Assembly (NCBI GenBank): GCA_039566865.1
Contig: CM076955.1
Coordinates: 20,753,501 to 20,817,500 of the forward strand
Reading direction: 5' to 3'
Length of the DNA stretch: 64,000 bases
Source of the DNA: Aurelia coerulea
Lineage: Eukaryota; Cnidaria; Scyphozoa; Semaeostomeae; Ulmaridae
In this document: piece after piece, positions 20,301 to 26,313 of the stretch
How the letters are laid out: every line of letters begins with the position of its first letter
Numbering within the stretch: position 1 is the first letter of the stretch
The notes under the pieces: generated by a model
The model's input: the letters and a program-made list of their open reading frames with translations, nothing else
What the model was told of the DNA's origin: nothing
Database searches by the model: none
Made by a program: the position numbers and the translations under genes

Positions 20301-21713
20301 GGAGTTTGTGATAATATAATAGCTGATCTCTTTAATCTTCCATTGCTGCTTGAATCAAGCGTGAAAGAGGAGTTTGCTAATTTCTCATCTCTGTCATCAA
20401 AATGTGCTGGTGCTTCATCTGTGGAGATGAATGTGATCATAAGAAGTAATCAAGAAGTTTTATTGTATTCAAGACAAATTTGAAAATTTTATTTTATGAA
20501 TTTTTATGATATTTTGATAATTTTTCTTGGATCCTTTTGAGCACATTAAATATACGAAGTAGATGGAAGTTGTACTTTTCTTTAACTCTTCGCGGAGTTA
20601 AAATATTGTACTTTTGTACTGTTTGGTGTGAGAAGATTTTTATAGTGTTTCAGTGTTCATAGAAATGTGAAACAAAAAGAAAAATACGTCAGCGCCTCAT
20701 CCAGCCTGCAGAGTGTGGCAGCTGCACACACAAGGTTTTTTTCAAAAATTTTGCGTGCACACCAATTTTGGATCTTTCGTTCATTACTTTGAAAACAAAG
20801 GAATCAAAAACCTTGCACGTAAGCACGCCACTGCTTCCTTGGTTTGCACGAGTGAGATCTCGTTGAGAATTGCCATGCTCTGCAGACTGGCACCTCATGT
20901 TTCAAGAAGGATTTGATTAATCCCAATCTATAAAGTGCTCTTGGTATCCCCATTTGTCAAATGCCCAACATTTTTAGGCACACCGCATACACAAAGTCAA
21001 CCCTCAGGTTGGAAAATTTGACATGCACAGGGGGACTAATCCTCTGTGCACTGAAGGACAAATCCTCCGCACATCCTGAAGATTTTATAAAATGGGACCC
21101 TGGAAGCAAATTAGTTATTGTGTAAGTCAATGCTTATACCTTCTGCAGTGGAAATCCGTTTAGTTGTTGCACTTGGTTGTGCTGTTGATCTCTTTGAATT
21201 CAGAAGTTGTTTTCTGTGTATCTCATATTGCTTTGCCAAAGATGATTTTATGTTTTCAAGTGTAAAGCAGTTACAAAACCTAAAGAAAGCAGTCAAGTAG
21301 TTAAATTTTGCCCAGGAACTTGCAGCTAAAAACCAGTTCTCATCTTCAAACATGTAATCAGCAGTTTTTTCAGGTGGCAGAGATTTCTCTGATATCCCTT
21401 CATCAAAAATCAAATTTGCTTTCGATTTAGCATATGTGAAATCTTTGTACTGCAGCGGTTGCAATAGTCCAAGCAAAGAACATATCAACTCAAGGGAAAC
21501 ACATTTCTGCGATAACCCACGAATGTACTTTTGTTTCTTGGTCTCAGGAAGCCGAGTGAACCATTGTCGAGCAAAATTTAATTTCTCTTTCAAAACACAG
21601 CTTTCGCATGCCCCACAGTCAGTTGGTGATCCCCCTGTACATCTGATTTGTTCAGCTTTTCTTACATCCATGGAGGACACAACCTCGCTCTGCTTTTGCT
21701 GAGTCCAAGACAT
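10480..21713 (-). CDS. FBXW10: F-box/WD repeat protein 10 (12 exons, complete)
   Basis: Exons in transcript order: 21140-21713, 19841-20418, 18762-19009, 18119-18319, 17937-17981, 17567-17643, 16062-16129, 15619-15699, 14894-15036, 13573-13633, 12737-12834, 10480-11335. All introns are GT-AG, phases agree, and the CDS is 3030 nt (1009 aa), close to the vertebrate protein. ATG 21713 is the first in-frame ATG after an in-frame TAA near 21793. Order: N-terminal cysteine region (C25, C33, C36, C39), acidic linker, F-box at about 327-367 (RLPVHLSKYILGFLNQYSL), WD40 propeller at about 467-740, and a basic Ser/Pro/Ala-rich tail (RAQSAPA, RSAPAHR, RPFSASA). F-box/WD proteins are known as substrate receptors of SCF ubiquitin ligases: the F-box binds Skp1 and the propeller binds the target. 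The substrate of FBXW10 is not evident here. The assignment rests on domain order and blocks such as HPKEV, DGKIR and LNFEAVNWDYA-type endings that I recognise from FBXW10. Confidence 0.88.
11336..12736 (-). other. FBXW10 intron 11
   Basis: This 1.4-kb intron has no element I can delimit. A GAAGAAGATGAAAATCGAAA motif near 11500 resembles a sequence common near ends of some retroelements, but nothing around it supports one. Confidence 0.55.
12737..12834 (-). CDS. FBXW10: FBXW10 exon 11 (WD40)
   Basis: The acceptor is CTTTCTTTCTAG and the donor is GTCAGT at 12736. It encodes IRVWNILTGECLRIIRGN and the start of the last blade. Its acceptor has been duplicated by a transposon insertion: a second identical copy of the tract lies near 13401-13414. 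Confidence 0.86.
12848..13400. mobile_element. MULE-like non-autonomous DNA transposon in FBXW10 intron 10
   Basis: The terminal inverted repeats of about 33 bp start AGACTTATGACGATGAGTC on both ends. The flanks carry an 11-bp direct repeat AGAAAGAAAGT at 12837-12847 and 13401-13411, which fits a target-site duplication; 9-11 bp is typical of Mutator-like elements. Subterminal inverted ATTATGAGTC motifs are also present. The 553-bp interior has no transposase. The duplicated target is the splice acceptor of exon 11. Confidence 0.8.
13573..13633 (-). CDS. FBXW10: FBXW10 exon 10 (WD40)
   Basis: The acceptor is CTACTTTCAG and the donor is GTATAAC at 13572. It encodes EVNCLETMYCRVVTGSLDGK. It enters in phase 2 and leaves in phase 0. 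Confidence 0.86.
14030..14371. repeat. GC-rich dispersed repeat with CTCATATAA(A/G)CA motifs
   Basis: GGGCTGGCCCGGT and GGCGGGCTGGC-type blocks recur in both orientations, each followed by CTCATATAA(A/G)CA (about 14098, 14287 inverted, 14353). Composition is far more GC-rich than its surroundings. It is probably a non-autonomous transposon in FBXW10 intron 9; I associate this type of repeat with anthozoan genomes. Its ends are not firmly defined. Confidence 0.6.
14414..14594. mobile_element. MITE, 181 bp (TIR GTTAAAGGGAAT(A/C)GACATAG)
   Basis: The left end GTTAAAGGGAATAGACATAG and the right end, on the other strand GTTAAAGGGAATCGACATAG, form terminal inverted repeats. It is noncoding and lies in FBXW10 intron 9 next to two other elements. 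Confidence 0.75.
14677..14883. mobile_element. MITE family 2, copy 2
   Basis: It is homologous to 4796-5104: ATAGACCAGATTGGCTAAGG at the left end, and GCGCGAAATGTGTTACAGAA and TTGAAATGGATGTAAAGAAA internally. It is about 100 bp shorter than the other copy. It ends 10 bp from the donor of FBXW10 exon 9. Confidence 0.7.
14894..15036 (-). CDS. FBXW10: FBXW10 exon 9 (WD40)
   Basis: The acceptor is TTCATCTAG and the donor is GTAAGT at 14893. It encodes DGHMGPITCTTFDDNHIITG, then SKDCYAMVWS, a full blade. The donor lies only 10 bp from the end of a MITE at 14883. Confidence 0.86.
15391..15516 (+). repeat. (ATTC)n microsatellite
   Basis: This is an interrupted run of ATTC tetranucleotides in FBXW10 intron 8. 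The open frames through it are artefacts of the repeat. Confidence 0.9.
15619..15699 (-). CDS. FBXW10: FBXW10 exon 8 (WD40)
   Basis: The acceptor is TTACTAG and the donor is GTAATG at 15618. It is 81 nt, phase 0 on both sides, and encodes GEKLLLTGCAGGKVRVWDFK. Confidence 0.86.
16062..16129 (-). CDS. FBXW10: FBXW10 exon 7 (WD40)
   Basis: The acceptor is TTTACATAG and the donor is GTAAGT at 16061. It encodes VWNLKTGKCLRTFKHRNIIH. It leaves in phase 0. Confidence 0.86.
16638..17119. mobile_element. Foldback element, ~230-bp arms
   Basis: Paired landmarks are GTTGATTATTCTCTTG (left) against CAAGAGAATAATCAAC (right), CCGTTGGCTTGGCTTGG against CCAAGCCAAGCCAACGG, and TTACGCTAAAGATGGCGG against CCGCCATCTTTAGCGTAA. 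The centre is near 16880. It lies in FBXW10 intron 6. Confidence 0.85.
17128..17468. mobile_element. TIR element with TAAGAAACT subterminal repeats
   Basis: The ends are inverted (ATTTTTTGTAAGAAACT at the left, AGTTTCTTATAAAAAAAT at the right). TAAGAAACT or close variants recur about eight times inside. It lies between exons 7 and 6 of FBXW10, immediately beside the foldback at 16638-17119. Confidence 0.65.
17567..17643 (-). CDS. FBXW10: FBXW10 exon 6 (WD40 blade 3)
   Basis: The acceptor is CTTCCTTAG and the donor is GTATGC at 17566. With the split Gly codon it reads GHKSSVISLSIHGKYLASGS, followed by TDRT, a canonical GH...S-x-D blade. An unspliced open frame continues into the intron but is not coding. 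Confidence 0.86.
17937..17981 (-). CDS. FBXW10: FBXW10 exon 5 (45-nt exon)
   Basis: The acceptor is CTCTCCACAG and the donor is GTAACG at 17936. It encodes FWDIKNGRCQKIFL, the WD strand ending blade 2. It is short, but phases on both sides require it. Confidence 0.82.
18119..18319 (-). CDS. FBXW10: FBXW10 exon 4 (WD40 blades 1-2)
   Basis: The acceptor is CATCGCAG and the donor is GTATGT at 18118. It encodes FVPVASIDRRIRLLDIKSGK and then EHVGSVKSVYTDENRGFVLS, the usual WD40 pattern of a His-centred turn and a (G/A)S-x-D-x-x-(I/V)-R strand. Confidence 0.88.
18320..18761 (-). other. FBXW10 intron 3
   Basis: No repeat or RNA gene was recognised in this intron. Confidence 0.6.
18762..19009 (-). 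CDS. FBXW10: FBXW10 exon 3 (linker to propeller)
   Basis: The acceptor is TTGTGCAG and the donor is GTAAGT at 18761. It encodes GSTEKIPNPVYARVIPLHVP and ends NVYCGAYNVLVLNN, the lead-in to the first WD blade. It leaves in phase 2. Confidence 0.84.
19010..19840 (-). other. FBXW10 intron 2
   Basis: No delimitable repeat or RNA gene was found. A short tandem (GCATTATTT) occurs near 19108. Confidence 0.55.
19841..20418 (-). CDS. FBXW10: FBXW10 exon 2 (F-box)
   Basis: The acceptor is CTCCACAG and the donor is GTGAAT at 19840. It encodes a 140-residue low-complexity acidic/Ser-rich linker, then the F-box (FIRRLPVHLSKYILGFL, with SLINCVCVSKHWRFLAEQV). It enters in phase 1 and leaves in phase 0. 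Confidence 0.86.
20690..20900. mobile_element. Short inverted-repeat element in FBXW10 intron 1
   Basis: GCCTGCAGAGTGTGGCA at the left pairs with TGCCATGCTCTGCAGACTGG at the right, and CCTCAT with ATGAGG at the outer ends. Inner CAAGGTTTTT and AAAAACCTTG also pair. It is about 210 bp and noncoding. Confidence 0.55.
21140..21713 (-). CDS. FBXW10: FBXW10 exon 1 (N-terminal cysteine region)
   Basis: It starts at ATG 21711-21713 and its donor is GTATAAG at 21139. It encodes the N-terminal C-x2-C-x2-C cluster (CGACESC) and a helical region (FARQWFTRLPETKKQKYIRG). A second possible start, Met36 of the open frame (near 21671), aligns with where I recall the vertebrate protein beginning. The open frame runs about 60 bp further upstream without an ATG. 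Confidence 0.82.
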
Positions 21714-22147
21714 AACAGAAACAGTGACATCTGAGGCTGACTTGAGGATTCCTATATTCACTCGTGCAAGAATCAATAAACAACTTCTGCGTTAACCAGA
21801 TTTAATCTCCTTACTAAGAAGTGATGTCTGTTGTAATCTCAAACCTGATTGTGGCACTCCTTTCTTTTTTAGCGTCTTAAGCTCTGAATGCTTCAAACAT
21901 TCATGTATTTTTCAGGATACCCACACTGTGCAACTCTGTGCTTGCCAGTGGCCATTTTGTATTTAAACAAAATAATGTTGTTGTTGTGGTATTTGATCAT
22001 TTCGTGTTTACAGATTGTGGTCGTTGCTAAGGCAACAGGTACTTGTTGAAAAACTTATTCGAAGCGACAGAGGGTTCTAAGTTTTTAGAGTTACATAGCC
22101 CCTTGCTGCGGGCAAGCTTGAAAGCAAGAGGCGAAATAGACAAGAAG
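21714..22147 (-). promoter_or_regulatory. Upstream region of FBXW10 (5' UTR/promoter, undefined)
   Basis: This interval lies between the FBXW10 start codon and the first upstream transposon, so the 5' UTR and core promoter should be here or further upstream. I see no convincing TATA box or initiator. Confidence 0.3.
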
Positions 22148-22605
22148 TCAAATCCCCGGGGGGAGGTACTACCATTGTGGCCTGACAGGGGGTCCAGTCA
22201 GGGTTAAAGAGGGCCAACGCAAAAATTTTGAAAAATACCCTCAAATGATAGTATCTTTTTACAGAGACCCCCAAACGGTAGTTCGTGGACCTAAAATTGG
22301 GCCATTTGGTAGCATCTAAATTTTCTGCAGTTTTTCAAAATTTTCTATTGCAAAAACTGATTGAACAAAGCAAGAAAACTTCAAAATTCGTCTATAATTA
22401 TTGCTGCAGTGAACTTATTGCCATACGGAGGATTCTCTACTGAGTTTAAATCTTACAACTGGCCAGGAATCTTGGAATACCCCCAATTGATAGTATGCGT
22501 TTGACGAATAGGGCCTTTTGGTAGCCATTTGGTAAGACCCTCAAACCGACTGGACCCCCCTGTTGGGCCATTATAAGAGTACCCCCCCCCCCCCGGGGTC
22601 AAATT
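22148..22605. mobile_element. Inverted-repeat element with poly(C) tract
   Basis: The terminal ~60 bp pair: CAGGGGGTCCAGTC (left) against GACTGGACCCCCCTG (right), and CCCCGGGGGG against a run of 14 C followed by GGGG at 22581-22598. The interior is noncoding. Confidence 0.75.
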
Positions 22606-22938
22606 CTGTATTTGAACAGTGCTTCGGTTCATATCTACACTTACCTCACATAAGTATTGCACCACCTTACCCAAAATGGCGCCTAAAAGTGTCTTTCAGC
22701 CCAACCAACAAAATTTGCATAACAAAAGCATCAGCATTTAAGGGTTTCTCTACCGGGTGTTTTGATGGGAAAAGAATTGTTAATTCGCTTGCTTTTCATT
22801 CATAAGTAAAATGAAACGTTATTTTGTTGGTTTCTTTGATAAATTAGCAAAAACCTCCGGACAACACTGCACAAGATTTTGGGAGCGTAGCTGGAGGAGT
22901 AGGTCAAAACAAGATGAGAAACGGGTAGATATCTGGGG

Positions 22939-22972
22939 GCAAAGACAACAACATTTTATAGTTTTCAAATTA
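22939..22972. repeat. Target-site duplication of the LINE (left copy)
   Basis: This 34-bp sequence starting GCAAAGACAACAACATTTTA is identical to 24175-24208 and lies at the LINE 3' end. Confidence 0.9.
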
Positions 22973-24174
22973 GTAGGCAACCTTCGATCTTAAAGATCAT
23001 GGTGTACGCATTAAATAAAGTTTTAGTCCTGGTGAGTCCGGATATGACTAAACAATCCAATTCTTGAACGGCAGCGCTTGTTACAGTGTTCGCAAATAAA
23101 TGCATCATCGTTCGCATCCAAGTTTGTCAAGGGCTGCTTTCTTCTTTTCCTGCTCTCCTCTTTTCTCTGTATAAGGGCTTGTTCATATCTTCTTGCTCCC
23201 ATGGTCACATTTTCTTTCCATGATGAACGTTGTGTTGCGCAAATCTCCCAGCTATCTACATTCACATCAAACGATTTCATGTCACTTTTGCAATTATCAT
23301 GATATCTTAACAACGGGCGTCCTTGTTTCCTAGAGCCATCACGAGCTTCGCTGAAAAGAATTGTCTTTGGAATACGACTATCATCCATCCTTTTGACATG
23401 CCCTAGCCATCTCAACCGTTTCTGCATTATCATAGTTTCCAAGTGTGTTAGCCCCGCTCGCTTTAGTACCTCTGTATCGGGTATCTTGTCTTGCCATTTT
23501 ATTTTCAGCAACTTCCGTAAGCACCTCATGTGAAACCTATTTAGCCTTCTAATATTCCTAGCATACGTAGTCCATGTCTCTGAGCAATATAGCAACGAAG
23601 AAAGCACACAAGTCTCGTATATGCGAATCTTAACCTTGGTAGAGAGTTTATTATTTTCCCACGCTCGTTTCTTTAGTAACCCAAAATTCATAGCTGCTTT
23701 GCCGATTCGTTTTGATATTTCATCGTTTAGATCTAAGTTCTTTGTTACTGTGGAACCAAGATAGCAGAATTTGTCGACACTGCTAAGACTATTTTCATCT
23801 AAAGTAATTTCAGAATTGGATCCCGCTGATCCCTGATGCATTATCACAGTTTTCTTTAAACTTATCCTGAGCCCAAAACTCTTGCATGACTCTGAAAATT
23901 TGTCCAGAAGCCTTTGCAGAGACTCTTCACTGTGAGCAACTAGCGCCGCATCGTCGGCAAAGAGTAGTTCCCGTACAGTCGATTCTCTCACTTTGGTCTT
24001 TGCTCTAAATCTAGAGATGTTAAAGAGTCCGCCATCATGTCTGGTTCTGAGATAGATCCCTTCATCATTTCCTTCGAAAGCATGTCTTATTAGGTAAGAA
24101 AAATATATGTTGAATAGAACAGGAGCAAGGACGCATCCTTGCTTCACTCCGTTATTAACCGAGAATGCTTTGGA
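22973..24174 (-). mobile_element. 5'-truncated non-LTR retrotransposon (LINE)
   Basis: This 1202-bp insertion, read on the minus strand, starts inside the reverse transcriptase domain and ends about 50 bp after the ORF stop with no poly(A) tail; the 3' end carries a GATCTTTAAGATC hairpin. It is flanked by a perfect 34-bp direct repeat (22939-22972 and 24175-24208). The uninterrupted opposite arm of the host foldback has one diverged copy of this target, which confirms the insertion point. Confidence 0.9.
23023..24174 (-). CDS. Reverse transcriptase C-terminal part with C2H2 finger (LINE ORF2 fragment)
   Basis: The intact frame keeps the RT palm: NGVKQGCVLAPVLFN near its start, then the catalytic LLFADDAALVAHSEES block, then GLRISLKKT and the thumb. 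The C-terminal region has the LRWLGHVKRMDDSRIPK block typical of many animal LINEs and ends with one C2H2 finger (C-x2-C-x12-H-x3-H; CEHC at the start, HIRTH at the end). The endonuclease and N-terminal RT motifs are missing through 5' truncation, so this copy cannot retrotranspose by itself. The frame stays open about 30 nt into the target duplication, but that part is host sequence. I did not assign a clade. There are no internal stops or frameshifts in 383 codons, so the insertion is fairly young. Confidence 0.9.
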   Translation of the reverse strand, partial: SKAFSVNNGVKQGCVLAPVLFNIYFSYLIRHAFEGNDEGIYLRTRHDGGLFNISRFRAKTKVRESTVRELLFADDAALVAHSEESLQRLLDKFSESCKSFGLRISLKKTVIMHQGSAGSNSEITLDENSLSSVDKFCYLGSTVTKNLDLNDEISKRIGKAAMNFGLLKKRAWENNKLSTKVKIRIYETCVLSSLLYCSETWTTYARNIRRLNRFHMRCLRKLLKIKWQDKIPDTEVLKRAGLTHLETMIMQKRLRWLGHVKRMDDSRIPKTILFSEARDGSRKQGRPLLRYHDNCKSDMKSFDVNVDSWEICATQRSSWKENVTMGARRYEQALIQRKEESRKRRKQPLTNLDANDDAFICEHCNKRCRSRIGLFSHIRTHQD

Positions 24175-24208
24175 GCAAAGACAACAACATTTTATAGTTT
24201 TCAAATTA
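24175..24208. repeat. Target-site duplication of the LINE (right copy)
   Basis: It is identical to 22939-22972 and lies at the truncated 5' end of the LINE. Confidence 0.9.
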
Positions 24209-24950
24209 TGATTCTACAAACTTTATCGCTGTGACAAAAGTTTTCCGTGAGGAATGCAAGAAGGATAAACACAAAGGGAAAACGAAAAGAAACCATTCCA
24301 AGGTAAGAATATCTTTGATATCACTTTTATCACATTAACATTAATTTTGCTTCCTGGAAGACTTTAGGCAGGTGGTTGACACTTAAATATATGGATTTTG
24401 ATGTGCTCAACGAAATCGCTACGGTTTAATTTAGTTTGAAGATAATTTTGAAATTTAACAAGTGACTGGAGCATGTTTTTTTAACGTGACTCCTTCTTAG
24501 AGAAATTCAAGTTCAGCTACATTGAATGAAGGCTTTGTTATTTATTTGAAATTTCTTCTTTTATCAAAGTCAAAGTGGAAAAATTTTATCGTGAGGATAA
24601 AGTTTGCAGAATCCTAATTTGAAAATACTAAATTTTGTTTTCTTTGCCCCCAGATATCTATCCGTTTCTCATTTTGTTTTGGCCTACTCCTCCAGCTATA
24701 CTGCCAAAATCTTGTGCAGTGTTGTCCGGAGGTTTTTGCTAATCTATCAAAGAAACCAACAAAATAACGTTTCATTTTACTTATGAATGAAAAGCAAGCG
24801 AATTAACAATTCTTTTCCCATCAAAACACCCGGTAGAGAAACCCTTAAATGCTGATGCTTTTGTTATGCAAATTTTGTTGGTTGGGCTGAAAGACACTTT
24901 TAGGCGCCATTTTGGGTAAGGTGGTGCAATACTTATGTGAGGTAAGTGTA

Positions 24951-25225
24951 CATAGTGTGGCAGTGGTCGTAGAGAATCGTAGTACAGGGGTGGTCAAATG
25001 CTGCGGTATGCCCTAAGAAATGTGAAACACCGACTTTTTATCACAGAGTACGACATACTCTTCCCTGCCCCCCAAACAACCAGTTGTGGGCTGCGGCAAA
25101 CAAGCATCTTTTCTTTCCCTGAATACTTAAGCAACTGTCGTGCGATAAACATAAATTTTGACGAATCCGATCTTGTGTACGAAATTTCAAATACGTGTAC
25201 TGTACATGCTGCTGATACAGTATAA
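24951..25225. other. Short unique stretch
   Basis: This lies between two inverted-repeat elements. No feature was recognised. Confidence 0.5.
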
Positions 25226-25380
25226 TGTCTTGTTCAATTCCTACCCTGACCATCCCCCCTCCCGGGACAACCCCGGGCATTTGCACAACAAATTTTCTCG
25301 GCCCCCGGGCATTTAACCGTACATTGACCCGCGGGCTGCCCGGAGGGGGAGGGTGGTCAAGGTAGGAATTGAACGAGACA
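25226..25380. mobile_element. 155-bp MITE (TIR TGTC(T/C)(T/C)GTTCAATTCCTACC)
   Basis: The first and last ~45 bp are inverted copies (TGTCTTGTTCAATTCCTACC at the left, GGTAGGAATTGAACGAGACA at the right), with GC-rich inner arms (CCCTCCCGGG). The minus-strand frame across it is an artefact of the palindrome. Confidence 0.85.
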
Positions 25381-26313
25381 TAACTAAAGGGTTTTGGGAC
25401 AACCATTTTCGGACCATTCTCGGTAGTTTTGGGACATTTGTAAGGATAGCTCCGATAGCTACGACAAAACAATAAATCTATGAATAAAAGAAAGGGATTA
25501 AATTTCAATTAAAAACAAAGATTGAAATCTACCCACAAAACCCCGAAAGCGGAATGAAAATATTAATCCTCTCAAGAAGGACTTCTCTGGAGCAGTGTTT
25601 TTGTCATTCTTTCGTCCAGTTTTACCAAGATTACTTGTTTTGCGAAGCCACAAACAGCGTAAGATGGTAAAATTAGCGAATCTTTAATCACGAATCTGCT
25701 CAAAATCTTCTGCAACAAAATAGACTTATAAATAACCTTAAATAACGGACTCATCATATTAAACACATAAACGCAATAAAAACACCGAAATCAGTAGAAA
25801 GAAGACTATAAACTCCTGTAAAAGAAAGAACAACCAAAATAAACCTGTAACAAGAGAAAAACTGCTAAACCCTGTAAGACAAAACCGAATTAACCTTAAA
25901 ACCTGAAAGGAAATAGATAAGTTAATAACTCACCAGTAACTGCTGAAAAGAAAAACGTGGAAATCACTAAAAACTAGTTTCGTCGCACTCTCATCAGTTT
26001 GGTTCATGCGAAGAACAAATTACAATAACATAGGCCCCTTTTATAGCAGACGAACAAAACAAAACCGAAACGCCGTTAGTACCTAAGCCACTAGTTGGCT
26101 AAACCCAATAGACACCCCCAGCACAAGTTAGAACAATTGAAACGTCAAAACAAACTCCTTCTGTCGGCAGGGGGAGGGATCACGAAGTTTAATAAACACA
26201 GCTTCAAAAACCTTGAGGTGGAAGCTACCCTGGGTACCAGAGCCTTATTAAGGCAGACCTAGCTCTACCAAAAATTCGGAAACAATCCTCGCTATAGTTG
26301 CCACCAAACTGCT
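25381..26313 (-). other. Low-copy spacer with minus-strand promoter-like features
   Basis: This 0.93-kb stretch between the last MITE and the satellite has no domain-bearing ORF. Read on the minus strand it has a TATA box (26035-26045), a possible first exon ending CAGCAGTTACTG before GTGAGT near 25934, and then several acceptor-like TTACAGG or TTTCAGG sites between about 25905 and 25815. It may be the 5' end of a gene or mobile element whose body I cannot identify. A 64-codon frame at 25572-25766 has no recognisable family. Confidence 0.4.
26035..26045 (-). promoter_or_regulatory. Candidate TATA box (TATAAAAGGGG)
   Basis: The minus strand reads GCTATAAAAGGGGCC, a consensus TATA element in a relatively GC-rich setting. 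A start site would be expected near 26005-26015. No product was identified, so this is a sequence-only call. Confidence 0.4.

Larger units (their letters stand above)
22636..24950. mobile_element. Large foldback/TIR element interrupted by a LINE
   Basis: The ends are TACACTTACCTCACATAAGT and its inverse. The arms are about 370 bp: left 22636-22972 continuing at 24209-24240, right about 24590-24950. Paired landmarks are ACCTCCGGACAACACTGCAC against GTGCAGTGTTGTCCGGAGGT and AAAATGGCGCCTAAAAGTGT against its inverse near 24896-24915. Without the inserted LINE and its duplication the element is about 1.08 kb, with a ~345-bp unpaired centre. No transposase is present. Confidence 0.85.

Noticed and set aside
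25041..25508. 155-codon minus-strand open frame rich in Pro and Gly
   Set aside because: Most of it reads through the GC-rich arms of the MITE at 25226-25380.
25975..26000. Hammerhead-ribozyme-like core on the minus strand (CTGATGAG ... CGAAAC)
   Set aside because: The catalytic core is partly present, but stem II is almost absent, the nucleotide at the cleavage site would be G, and the sequences that should form stem I do not pair.
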